From contig NC_087380.1 in assembly GCF_963675165.1 (NCBI RefSeq), positions 5,464,071 to 5,528,070 on the forward strand: a stretch of 64,000 bases of DNA. The letters are read 5' to 3'. The position numbers and the translations under genes were made by a program. The stretch is from Halichondria panicea (Eukaryota > Porifera > Demospongiae > Suberitida > Halichondriidae). Below are positions 21,067 to 32,292 of the stretch, piece after piece (within the stretch, counting starts at the first letter, position 1; each line of letters begins with the position of its first letter). The notes under the pieces were generated by a model, which saw only the letters and a program-made list of their open reading frames with translations, was not told where the DNA came from and searched no databases.

Positions 21067-22975
21067 GAAAGGGAGACATAAATTGTGTACATACAAACGA
21101 GAAGAGGGCATTGCAAATCACTACCGTATACGGGAAATTTTCGTGGGTGCAATTTTTTATTTTGTTATTTTGATAACACTTGTATTCAAGTATATCATAT
21201 GACGTCACGGTTACGTAAAAATGCCCAGTCAGCCGTTTTGGTGTACAATATTGTTATGGTCACAAATATGTTTTATTAAACTGTTCGAAGCACTCTGGGA
21301 GTGATAAAGATGAATCGTTCCATAGAATCCCTGCAGTATAATTATGTTCAAAGGCAGAATTGATAATGAAAATGAACCATGTAAAAGAGGAAAGGCGGAT
21401 TTCTGGCTATTTCAAGAGAAGGTATCACTAATCAGATCTTGGTATTTATCAGCTTAAGACATTAATTTTGCATCTCTGGTAAGCCTGTCAATATTTGGGA
21501 TGAGACAAACCTGGTTGACTGTCATCCTTAAACTTGCGAAATTTGCGAAATACCTCGCAGAGAAGGTTTCGGATGGCAACAAGATCTAGAAAACCCGGTC
21601 CACTCCCTATATGCATTTGTATATATACGGACTCCAATGAATCTGATCCGCATTATATACTTGTTATAGCTTAGTAGTGGAGATGTTAGCTATTTGGCTC
21701 AAGAGCCCCCGGAAGAAATGTTCACATTGTAATATTCGATTTCAATGCCAGGAAACCACACTTAAGAAGCTTTGCATGTGAAATACCGATGCGCGAGAGT
21801 TTCTGTTAACTGCTCTGCCCTCGAAAAACGCGAAATTTTGCACCTCACAAAAATTTCCCGGTATATGTGTGCTCTAGTAATAGCATTCAAATTGTCAATA
21901 TTATAGGCCTTAGTTAGTTTTCAATAATATTATGTATCAGTTATTGCCCAGCACGAGTGCAACATGCCATATATTGCACTGGATGACATAATGCCCTCGG
22001 GCCGCACATTCAGCTCTAATTGACCAATCATTAAGTATTTATTGGCTTCAGCTCATGTATATATACAGTAACGAAATCATTATCATTGCTCTTGAAACTT
22101 GTATGTATACTTGTCTCAAGCTCACACAAAACATGGTTGAATCTAAATTGTCTTTTAGACCATGACACTGACATGCTAGGCACAATTGTTGTATGGACTT
22201 GTAGAGTATGTCACTTAACAGGGACAATATAGAAACAACAATAGTTTTAATCGACTCGAAATTTCAGAAGGTAATTCTTTAATAGGAGAGCTCTACATAA
22301 TTCACCCTTATCATTCCCGTTCAGGCACGAGGATTTGAAAGTTGATGTGGTCTCAAATGGAGAAAAGATGCTTGAATTTATAAGGTTTCCCTATGATCTT
22401 ATGCTCAGGACTGTGATATTCGGTCATAAAACATTATAATTATGCTTAATTTATCTCAAGGCTGCAATAGTATTCAGGACAACACAGAGATTTTAAGGGT
22501 ACGACAAGCGGACTAGATCCAGCTCTCCTGTCACGCTGCACTAACAAAGTCAGCGAATCTTTTCTAACGCTGAGTTGTTGTACAGTTAGAGAAGAGCTAC
22601 GTACGTATATTCAATTGTGTGAACATAACAATTATGAATAATAATAATTATTGTCCTTGTCTATAATAGTACTAACAAATATGCCTGTGCATGTCAACCA
22701 TATTGTGTGGAAACAAAACTTGAGACAAGTGCATACTAAATTAAGAACAATGTTAAATTTAATTGGTACTGTACATGTCCTACGTTTGTGTACCCTAAGA
22801 CGTGCGTTTGTCATGCAGGAATTCCTTGTTGATGATCAAAAATGTAAAAAGTCAACCCCCACGTTCACAATTGTCAATGTGTGTATGTATAACAGTATAA
22901 CAGTTCCAGCAAAGGCACAATAGCAAAACCACAATTAAAGCTATCAACTATATGAATATCATTATGCTAGTGAAC
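21067..22975. repeat. Gene-free repeats (MITE fragments; copy of 4.9-5.3 kb sequence)
   Basis: 21125-21180 and 21830-21860 hold GGGAAATTTTCGTGGG / AAAATTTCCCGG ends of the same type as the MITE at 36873. 22000-22560 repeats material from 4660-5300 (AATAGTTTTAATCGACTCGA, CTTTAATAGGAG, GCAATAGTATTCAGGACAAC). No exon can be supported. Confidence 0.55.
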
Positions 22976-23346
22976 AGTTCAATAGTTATAAAGTAGGCAC
23001 ATAATAATTTGAATGCATTCGTAAATACTTAAAGTCACGCAAGCACTGTGGCCATCACATGTTGATAGTTAGAGCTAAATCTGTGATTTCTGTTATATGC
23101 ACACAACAACTTTTATGCATGCAGATAATTATCATTGTTAAGAGTATTATAATACCGAGGCTATAAACGATATGGTACGTACAAAGCAGAATACATTCAC
23201 GTGCTGCAATGAAATATTCATGACTAGCTACACCTATATATAATTATGTGTCACGCCTTGCCTGGGAAACATTCCTAATGTTCATTGGCAGTATAGCAAG
23301 GGGCAGATAATTTATAGCCGAAGAAAGCTGCAGTGTACAATAGAAG
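22976..23346 (+). promoter_or_regulatory. Duplicated upstream region of the SH2-adaptor genes
   Basis: This 370-bp block upstream of copy A's start matches the block upstream of copy B (29826-30098, continuing 32236-32292). It includes CACTGTGGCCATCACATGTT, then ATACATTCACGTGCTGCAATGA with an E-box-like CACGTG, then GTGTCACGCCTTGCCTGG. Conservation only shows that promoter and gene were duplicated together. No TATA or start site could be fixed. Confidence 0.45.
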
Positions 23347-26300
23347 ATGGCAACAGGTACTCGATTAAATATCTATTACTGTGTACGACATAAAAGTATG
23401 GAATTGATGTAGAGATTAGAACTGACGTTATTATACAAAGTAGCTAGATGATATTGTGCAACTTATATATACATATTACGTATAATCACAACTATATAAT
23501 TATAATACTGTTGTGTGCATAATTATATTAATATGCAGGTCAGTACAATATTCGATTTTCCGACGAACAAGCCCGTAATAGTAGCTACAATAGCAGCTAC
23601 CCAACAGCCAGGCTTAACCCAAATGGAAATCAGTACAGAAACTTTTCAGTGCCATTAAGCCAAGGTGAAATTTGTCAAACTTATTTTCACGTGCATGTGC
23701 ATGCAGTGACTGTGGTAATTTCCCAAAGGTATATATATATGCTGGTGCTTGTATGCATGTGTTTCAGAATCCAAGAACGTTTTAGGTTACGATTTATAGG
23801 GACACATCAGCAAAAACGTGCAGTGCAAACAGCTATGTATCGGCAGGAGCACATGAGCATCTAACTGTGCATGGGTTCAGAAACCACATCTCGTGTCTTT
23901 TCTTAAACACCGCATTAATTGTCTTATAAGAAAAGTGTGGAGTACTGTGTACATAAATTACAGACCGCGGTCAGCCTGTGAATATCATTATAAACAGATT
24001 TGTATGTAGTGCAGCAGCAGGAGAGCTAGATTGAGCTAGAAAGAGCTAAAATGAATATCTAGGTCTTTGATGGATGTTGGTATACATCATGGAAGAGGCT
24101 GCATGTCATTGGTGAGGTACAGAAAATTCTAAAAGAGGAATTACTTTGTAAAGAGAAAGTTTGCTAGACCTAGACTAACACATAGATCTACTAGGGATTT
24201 TGTTTTTGCAGTAGGGAGTCTTACGTACTGGGGTTCTTAGAAGAGAGAGCTTACTACCAGCTATATAACTAGCTAGCTGTAGCTTTTTTACCTAGGCTTG
24301 GTAAAAGTGTCAGCTCAATTAGGACTCGCCCACAGATGATGATCACCCACTTAGCGGTTTGGCATATAAGGTCATGCTTTGCAAACTTGCACGAGATGCG
24401 ATTCCTGAGGTAAGACGCTCCTTCTGTCATGTGCTCCTGGTATTGGTGAAGGCTTTTTTCGGGCTTAAACAGTAGTGTGTAAGGTATATACAGGGGCGAA
24501 TGCAATATACCGTTATACGTAATGACTATATATAGCTGCATGCTGTTTCAGCAATGCAACTATAATGAATAGCACAATAGTCTACTATACACATTCATAA
24601 TATCTGAAGCAGGCCTAACAACTTCATGCATGCACTTAATGAATTCAATGTACAGATCAGTACAACCACGGCCCATTTCCTGGCATACGACCATCGAACT
24701 ACAACTGCAGCTACGCAACAGCATCAACTAGCCCAAGTGGGAATAAGCCAGTGTACACAAACTATTCAGTACCCCAATGCCAAGGTGAAATACAAATTGA
24801 TTGTGTAGAAATTTAGTAGCCTCATCATTATGCTGATTTTTCAACGCTATACTTATATACAATTATAGGTAGAAATACTGATATAGGCCTGGAGCCTGGA
24901 TAGATTGTATCTGGGCCTGTCGTAAACTGTATTGTAAAACAATCCTTATAAATGTCTAGATCTAGTACTTAAATGAAAATACAGAAAAATGAAATGACAC
25001 AGAAAGATAATATTAACATCTAAGTATATATCTCAGTATGATACGTAGCACAGAAAGTCTAAACCCGAGTAGCTAACCACAAAAATCCTCATACAAGAGT
25101 TTGACAACAGCATGTTGAACTTGATGCTCATTAGAGTGAGGCCTTCTGTCAATGCAGTGCATATATAAATGTTTCATCTGGTCACAGCTAGCTATACTAT
25201 ACAGCTTTTGCCAAGAGATAATTTTAACAGATCTAGACTTACATATTTTTGAGATAACGGCAGTTTTTACAGAGTAAATGTACACGTGTGTATAATAGTC
25301 ATTGGAATTTGCTATAAAAGAACGAATTTCAACCATGCATGCCTAGATAAAATCTATTCCAGGCCTACTTTTCCACATATAATTTATGTAGCTATAATTA
25401 ATAATAATTATTACACAAAGCATCACTCACTATATTCAAAGGAAATGTGGTATCTTTACCCTACTTATTTGAATCGTTCTATAGAACTAACATTAGATAA
25501 GACTATGATTCTGTATAAATACTGTACTGTACCTGTTCGTGTTAGTTTTAGTGGTTCCTTTTCATCTCCAATAGCCTCTTTGGTTGCATAGGGAACTGGA
25601 CATGGGAATATGCATGACACTGTAATTATGATCATACAAGCTCGAGCAACACCCAAGTGACAAAGGCAATGCCAAACACAATGTACAATATTTATAGGCC
25701 AACAGGCTCCAAACCAAACAACACAAGGTCGATGGATAAACGAAGGTAAGTATACACTTTTGTAATAATAATAATAATAGGTCATATAATAATTATTGCT
25801 AAACAGTACTATTTTGAATCACAGACACTTACGTATCACTTTAAACTGCAATTGCTTATACATCACCATGCACACATAATTATACCCATGTTTTAAAGGA
25901 CTACCTAGCCAGGGTATTCCTTGGACCGAGCCTTTCCTTGAGCAAGACAATTATTTGGAGAACAACCATATACAGGAGAGCATACCATGCACAGTGAAGG
26001 TATACATAATTAAATTGACTTACCCCATCTGACATATCACATACTAGAATGCCGACAAGATTCTGTATCACATGAAATTGAGGGAATTGACCATGAACAA
26101 CAGCAAACAGGTTATACTTAGTGCTGATCAATGCATTTTTTGCAAGTTTGAGCAAACAAAGTGCAAATATTTCACACCCCGCATATGGGGTTTCGAATGC
26201 ATGTGACAGTTTTTCGATTGCAAACAGTGAGTTTTGGCATAAATCTCAATCGAAAGACACGCAAAAGAGGAAAGACACACAAAGAGTGAGCATGCGCATG

Positions 26301-27754
26301 TAATTTCATGATTTACAATTCGAGAAATGCAATCAGACTTGTACAGTGTCGACAACGAATTCGCAACGATTAACCTCTCCTTTGAAATCCGCTACGGTGT
26401 TGCATATGCAGTGAAACCAATATATGATTTGTAGCTTCCAATGTAATAACCACTTAGTTGCCTGGAAACAACCAGCAGGTGCTCCTGGTGACAATATATC
26501 GTATTACTCAGTAGAATATTTTGCGGGTGAAAACCTTTGGGAATGAGCCAAATCAGCAGAAAATATGACCCTTTGCAATCTAACTAACAAGGATCGTGTG
26601 TATTTACTAGTAGGTTTTGCGGATTTTATTGTTGCGAATTGATCAACCATCGCAAAGTTCGCACATTTTAGATGCTCGCAAAACATTCTAGTAATACGAT
26701 AAAGTCATACCATGCACATAAACACATGGCATTATAAGACAATAAACTGCTTGTGACACTCATTGCCATGTAATAACGAAAATTTGTGCACTATGTAAAA
26801 TATTTAAACAGTACATGGTATATGCAACAATTGCATTACTATACTTATTGATCAATACACAGGCGACTACAAAGAAAAAGAGGGCCAAACTGACCTGGCT
26901 GCTCCACAACAGGATCAACGGTCCAAAATTGTATGTATAATCTTTTAACTACTTACTACAATAATAGTATATATATATAACCCTGAATGAAAGCCAAGTA
27001 ATAAACCTTGCTGCCTTTATATTATTATATATATAAAGCCAAGAGTTCCTAATGAACTCTTGATAAAGCTGATACCAAACTCCTGTAGTTCTCCCAAGTG
27101 CTGGCTATAATCGTGGAGCCCAGGGTGATGATAACTCAACACAGAAGCTACCACAATGAAATCAGTGGGGAGGAGGCAGAAAAAAGGCTCAAGGTTTTCG
27201 GCAATCACCACTATCTTACTCGCTACAGTGAAAATAAGAAGTGTTACATACTTTCTGTGTGCGCCAGTGATGAAGACTTACAATTTGAAAAGACAAAGCA
27301 TTTTCAACTCAAACTTTCTGATCAGGGAATCGAAATTCAAGAAAAGAAACGATTTGCAGACTTAGAAGATATGCTTAAATATTACGAAACCAACAGGCTC
27401 GACACAGCCCTCCCAAGAATTGGAGTTTGCCTCACTGAGGACGACTACCGAGCAAGAGTCAGAGAGATACGTGAGCAGCAAGTACAGCAAAAACAAGAAC
27501 AAGAACAACGACAACAACAAGCACAGCTGCGGCAAAAAGAACAAGAACAACAAGAACAACAGCAACAGAAAGAACAGCAAGAACAACAGCAACAACATGA
27601 ACAAGGACAGGTGCAGCTACAACAACAACAAACACAAATAATGCAACAGCAGATGCAACTACTACAAACACTACAACAACAAGTGCAGCAACAACAAGTG
27701 AATGGTAATCCAGCACCACAAGTACAGCCTAAAAGCAAATGCACAATATTATAG
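23347..27754 (+). CDS. SH2-A: tyrosine-rich SH2 / Gln-rich coil / CaaX adaptor, exon 5 frameshifted
   Basis: Eight exons: 23347-23356 (ATGGCAACAG), 23539-23664, 24656-24784, 25698-25745, 25899-25999, 26048-26110, 26863-26930, 27089-27754. Exons 2-6 are designed as phase 1-1 cassettes. The N-terminal exons encode Tyr/Asn/Ser/Pro-rich units that end in the same pattern (NFSVPLSQG, NYSVPQCQG). Exon 8 carries an SH2 domain: SYHNEISGEEAEKRL, then HYLTRYSENKKCYILSV with the phosphotyrosine-binding Arg, HFQLKL, and KRFADLEDMLKYYETN; the usual first Trp is Ser. It is followed by a long Gln-rich probable coiled coil and the C-terminus CTIL, a CaaX box of the geranylgeranyl type. Coding lengths sum to 1211 nt. 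Exon 5 has two extra bases (TA, near 25970) compared with copy B, which breaks the frame before SH2 unless exon 5 is skipped. Possibly a pseudogene. Confidence 0.75.
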
Positions 27755-28177
27755 ATAAGAGTTAATGTGAGCAGCATGCAGACAGCACATTTTTGTTATA
27801 AGTAGACAGCACATTACCTTTTTGTTAGACACGTTTTTTTGAGCAGTAGACAGTAAATTTTTGTGAGCAGTATAAAAAGTACATAATTACCTGAGGCGCG
27901 TGGGCGGCCACGGGTATAGTAGTCTGTTGGTTTGTTTGTTAACCTGAGGCGCTTGGGTGGCCACGGGTTATAGTAGTCGTTTCCCGAGGCGCGCGTGGGT
28001 GGCCACGGGTATAGTAGTCTGTTGGTTTGTTTGTTTGTGATAGAAAAGTACTCAATTCCCATGCATAAAATGAAATGGAAAGGAGGATAACGTATTGAGT
28101 CTAGGCTAATTTAATGTTGCACCATACCTATAGGTGCGAAGCAACTCAGTTTACAAAGAGCTCAGACCAAAGCAAGA
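27755..28177 (+). repeat. SH2-A 3' region with three GGCCACGGGTATAGTAGTC repeats
   Basis: After the stop, CAGCATGCAGACAGCACATT is shared with copy B's 3' flank (38656), so the duplication reaches past the stop. From 27891 the unit GAGGCGC..GGGCGGCCACGGGTATAGTAGTC occurs three times (27891, 27943, 27982), two of them followed by TGTTGGTTTGTTTG. A fourth copy lies at 58727. Function unknown; a short dispersed repeat is likeliest. Confidence 0.7.
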
Positions 28178-28480
28178 GCTAGCTAGCTGCGAATGAAAAT
28201 GTTTGCATGTGATTTTAGTTATAATTAACAAATATCTTGCATGTGACTACATTCCTCAGTGCCACGGAATCACTGCAATCAGAGGAGGTACGACACGCGT
28301 GGCTTGATTTAGCAATTAGCCTCTGCAATAACGTTATTGTAGCTATAGGCTAAATCGAGGCACATGTGTCGTTGATTGCAGTGATTCCGTGGCACTGAGG
28401 AATTTAGTCACGTGCAAGATATTCGTTAATTATCCAAAATCATGTGTATAAACATCATTCGCAGTTTTAGCTGTTACTAG
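28178..28480. mobile_element. 300-bp hairpin MITE
   Basis: Arms of about 100 bp fold on each other: AATATCTTGCATGTGACTAC and TTCCTCAGTGCCACGGAATC on the left pair with GATTCCGTGGCACTGAGGAA and GTCACGTGCAAGATATT on the right. The loop also contains smaller inverted blocks, such as CAATAACGTTATTG. No coding capacity. Confidence 0.85.
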
Positions 28481-28552
28481 AATGTTATTGAAATGTGGGC
28501 AGGGCCATCTACTACGCATGCTGACTGTTGAGGAAAAGTGGTTTATTGACAG

Positions 28553-28690
28553 GGCCGTAGCCACCTGTCAGGTTAGTCAGGTTTTGACCTGACCACTTTT
28601 TTGAGGTAAATAGGCAATGGTCGTCATTACTGTAACCACATAATGGGAAAAGGACTTCTTCAGCTTGTCTGAACATGCACAATTCTATGA
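28553..28690 (+). repeat. Left end of the 7.4-kb transposon family (solo)
   Basis: CAGGGCCGTAGCCACCTGTC.. to AGGCAATGGTCGTCATTACT follows the first 110-130 bp of the element at 7425 with about the same TIR. No matching right end is found nearby. It is followed by a CAGACAGACAGACACAAACA block (28705-28740) that belongs to the repeat family of 34.5, 57.7 and 62.2 kb. Confidence 0.75.
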
Positions 28691-28756
28691 AATAAATCAG
28701 TAGCAGTCTACGCAGACAGACAGACAGACACAAACACACTATACTGTATACCTCGC

Positions 28757-29825
28757 TTGCGCATGTGCACCGAGGCGCATAATAATACTAAGAAAACAGA
28801 TCACCATGCACAACTCAATTTTATGGATGTTGACAATAACTATCTTCTCGTGCAGACTTATATGCATAGTTATTTACTAGTAGACAGCAATTCTATATAC
28901 AGCATTAATGGTGACATTATATTGACCAATATCATGCTGTCTATTATTATGCTCATGGTTCTGCCTATTATTCCAGTACACCTATCTTTAATGCTTTGTA
29001 ATTGTGCTTATGAGAAATATGATTATATTAAGCGTCTTGACTCACATTGGATCATAATAGAATTGATTCTGATGCAGGGTAACCAGACTGTTCTCTCCCT
29101 CCTACGCTATTAATGAGAACCGGTTGGTATCATGACACTAACTCCATCCATGCATCCTTGGCTGCATGGGTGTACTGTTCTGTGTCCAGGAATGCAATCA
29201 TCTTAATAACCCACTAAATAGAGAACTGTTCAATGTAATCTTGAAAGCTATCTTACATTCTTGTGGGTAAGGCTCACAATGAACATTATATTATACCGTC
29301 ATGATACCGTATAGTAGGTACTTTTCGTGGGGTAAAGTATTCGTTATTTTCGTGGGCAAAATGACATCCACCAAATTTTTCTCCACAAAAACGTAGGCGT
29401 GGCTTTCCGGATTGCAAGCAATGAAGTCAAACGAAATTTTTACTCATGAAAGAGCGAATTTTTACCCCATGCAGATTACCCGCTAGCTATATACGGCACT
29501 CTACCAACATTCTATCCGACGACAAAAAGTATGCCATGCAGACGGTTCTCTCCCTCTCACGCTATTAATGAAAACCGGCTGGTATCTCACGAGACTAGGC
29601 TGGAGTAATACATTTTCTTACATGCATGGCTGGCCCAATCATACTATAACATATTTATTGTATACATCTAGAATAAAGATTTAACCACCCCCTTACTATA
29701 CATGCATTGTAAGCCGATTATTCTAGTACGCTCATGCAGTGTTAATAGCTCTGTCCCTTAATTGGTCAATGCCTATTAGTGGTGCAGTATTCTAATGCTT
29801 CATTTAGCATAGTCAATATTGTAAG
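28757..29825. repeat. Gene-free, with a TTTTCGTGGGG MITE (29306-29496) and CCGGTTCTC TIR copies
   Basis: 29306-29496 is a MITE with ends ACCGTATAG..TTTTCGTGGGG and TTACCCGC..TATACGG, the family also at 36873. 29090-29130 and 29540-29590 are copies of the AGAGAACCGTCTG..CTATTAATGAGAACCGG terminus that bounds 61132-61437. ORFs here have no recognisable domain. Confidence 0.6.
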
Positions 29826-30098
29826 GTATAGGCACATAATAATTTTAGCGCATTTGTAAAGACCTTTAAGTCACACATGCACTGTGGCCATCACATGTTG
29901 TTTGTGCACCCAATAGTTAGAGCTATCATAAATCTGTTACACACAATGACAATGATTATTGTTTGGCAAAACACCGAGACTAAACGGTATGATACGTATC
30001 GTGAAAAGCAGCATACATTCACGTGCTGCAATGAAGATTCATGACTGGCTACACCTATTACATGTGTCACGCCTTGCCTGGAAAACAAATGTTCATTG

Positions 30099-32230
30099 TG
30101 TTGTATATAAATGCACTTCATGTGAACAGACTAAGATCTGACAAAGGTGGAGAGAAGCATGAACGAACAATTCCAAAAACCCCGCAACAAAACGGTGTTG
30201 CCGAACGTTTAAACCGAACACTTATTGAAATGGTACGAACTATGCTAGCAAACTGCTAACTGCATTCACAAGCAAACTGCCTCAAAAGTTTTGGGCTGAG
30301 GCATTGTCAACAGCAGCCAATCTCAGGAACATGAGCCCAACTAAAGCAGTGGAGGGTATGACCCCATGCGAAACTCTTACTGGATTAAACCTAATGTCAG
30401 TCACCTCAGAACATTTGGATGTGTTGTCTATGCACATGTGCCGAAAGACGAGTGAAAGAAACTCGATCATACTGGCAAGAAATGTATTCTGATGGGATAC
30501 GGAACGAATGTCAAGGATACAGATTGTATGACCCAGACTGTCAAGCAAGCTCTCACCAGTAAACAAAAGTCGAAGTGGGAGAGAGCAATGGAAGCAGAAA
30601 TGAATTCCTTAATGGACAATGATGTCTGGGAAGTAGTACCACTTTCAGAACGCAAATGGGTTTTTTAAATCAAGACTGACGCAGACGGAAAGGTCGAGCG
30701 GTATAAAGCCCGTTTAGCCGCCCAAGGATTTACCCAACAGCAAGGAGCAGACTATACGACGAGACTTTCTGTCCTGTTGTTAGAATGGAATCACTAAGAA
30801 CAATTATTGCATTAGCTGCTCAACATGGACTAAAATTACATCAGGTCGATATCACTACCGCTTTCCTAAATGGACAGTTGGAAGAGGAGGTTTATATGAA
30901 ACAGCCCGAAAGCTTTGAAAAGGCTGGTCAAGAACGTCTTGTTTGTAAACTGAGAAAAAGCCTATATGGCCTAGCAGAGTCCAAGGTGTTGGAACGTAAC
31001 TCTTGACAAATACCTGAAGCATCTTGGATTTGCACAGCTCAACAGTGATCCTTGCATCCACATTTCTACTGACGAAGAACAATTTGTAATAGGAGTGTAT
31101 GTAGATGACATAATTCTTTGTGGGAAGAGTGTGGATCGAATTTCGAAAGTAATTGAGTCCCTTAGAGTTAAAAATATGGGACCACTACACTCATTCCTTG
31201 GCATGAAAGTTACTCAAAATGAGGAAACTGGTGATATATGGATTGGTCGAGAAGCCTATATCGATCGTGTACTATCGAGATTTGGAATGCAGGACTCAAA
31301 GCCTGTTTGCACACCTAGCTTATTAAGACAACTGATGAAGATGAGTGTGTTGATCAAACAATCTATCAATCAGCAGTAGGAAGTCTACTGTATGTGTCAA
31401 CTGCAACAAGACCGGACATTACATATATGCTGTTAACAATGTTGCTAAGTATTGTTCGAATCCAAGTAAGCAGCATTGGACTGCTGTAAAACGTGTTATG
31501 AGATATCTCAAGAAGACAAGCCACTATGGATTGTTGTACAGCAGATAAAAGTGAAGTGTGCATTGGATACTCAGATTCTGATTATGCTGGAGACCTAGAC
31601 GACAGAAAGTCGACATCAGGCTATTTGTTTAAGTTGGCTGGCGCAGTAATTAGCTGGAGAAGCAAAAAACAGCCAACTGTGGCTCTGTCAACAGCCGAAG
31701 ATGTGGCCTTATCAAGCGCAACCCAAGAAACACTCTGGTTAAACCAACTGATAACAGAGCTCAAAAGAAAACCAGAGAAGCCTATGCTCATCCGTGAGGA
31801 CAACCAAGCAGCTATGTCAATGGCTAAGAATTCACAATAATATTGTTATTATGGCAGAGCTAAACACATTGACATTAAGGTGCATCGAGACAATGTGAAC
31901 AAACGAACTATTACGCTTGAGTATTGCCAGACTACCAGATAGCAGATATGCTAACAAAGGGATTACCGAGAGACACCCTTGAGAAACTAAGAGATATGGC
32001 AGGTGTCCAACCATAATTATACGTTACATAAAGTGAGAAGGAGTGTTAAAAATGCACTTCATGTGAACAAACTCTATGGTAGAATTAGATTATGTTATAG
32101 TTATATGTAATCTTATCTTATGTTATGTAATCATTATTATGTAATCATGTTTGTAAGGTCACCTTTAGACCATGTGCTTTATCCCTTTTTGTAAAAAGCT
32201 AGATTATTGAGTGTCTTTTTTTTATCAACA
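30099..32230 (+). mobile_element. Ty1/Copia retrotransposon, 5'-deleted and decayed, inserted upstream of SH2-B
   Basis: A 33-nt stub of the 5' LTR (TGTTGTATATAAATGCACTT) is fused directly to the integrase C-terminal half (QQNGVAERLNRTLIEM, 30180-30240). RT fragments follow: KARLAAQGFTQQ, LHQVDITTAFLNG and the YVDDIILCG active site (31098). Then a Copia RNase H ([34 protein letters not shown]) and a purine tract before the 3' LTR. Several stops and frameshifts interrupt it (for example at 30258, 30668 and 31005), so no product is expected. Flanking CATTG (30094) and CATTA (32231) form a 5-bp target duplication with one mismatch. Copy A's promoter provides the empty site (TTCATTGGCAG, about 23281). 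It separates SH2-B's upstream block from its start codon by 2.1 kb. Confidence 0.9.
32044..32230 (+). repeat. 3' LTR of the Copia element
   Basis: 187 bp, starting TGTTAAAAATGCACTTCATG and ending TTTATCAACA, so it has TG..CA termini. A polypurine stretch, GTGAGAAGGAG, precedes it. Its first 30 bases match the 5' stub at 30099, which fixes the boundaries. Confidence 0.85.
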
Positions 32231-32292
32231 CATTAATTGGCTATAGCAAAAGAAAACCATAACAGAAGAAAGCTGAAGTGTATACATAGAAG

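Noticed and set aside
27362-27777. Cys-, Leu- or Val-rich minus-strand ORFs opposite the SH2-A coil
   Set aside because: They are antisense readings of a CAA/CAG glutamine repeat and carry no splice or start support.
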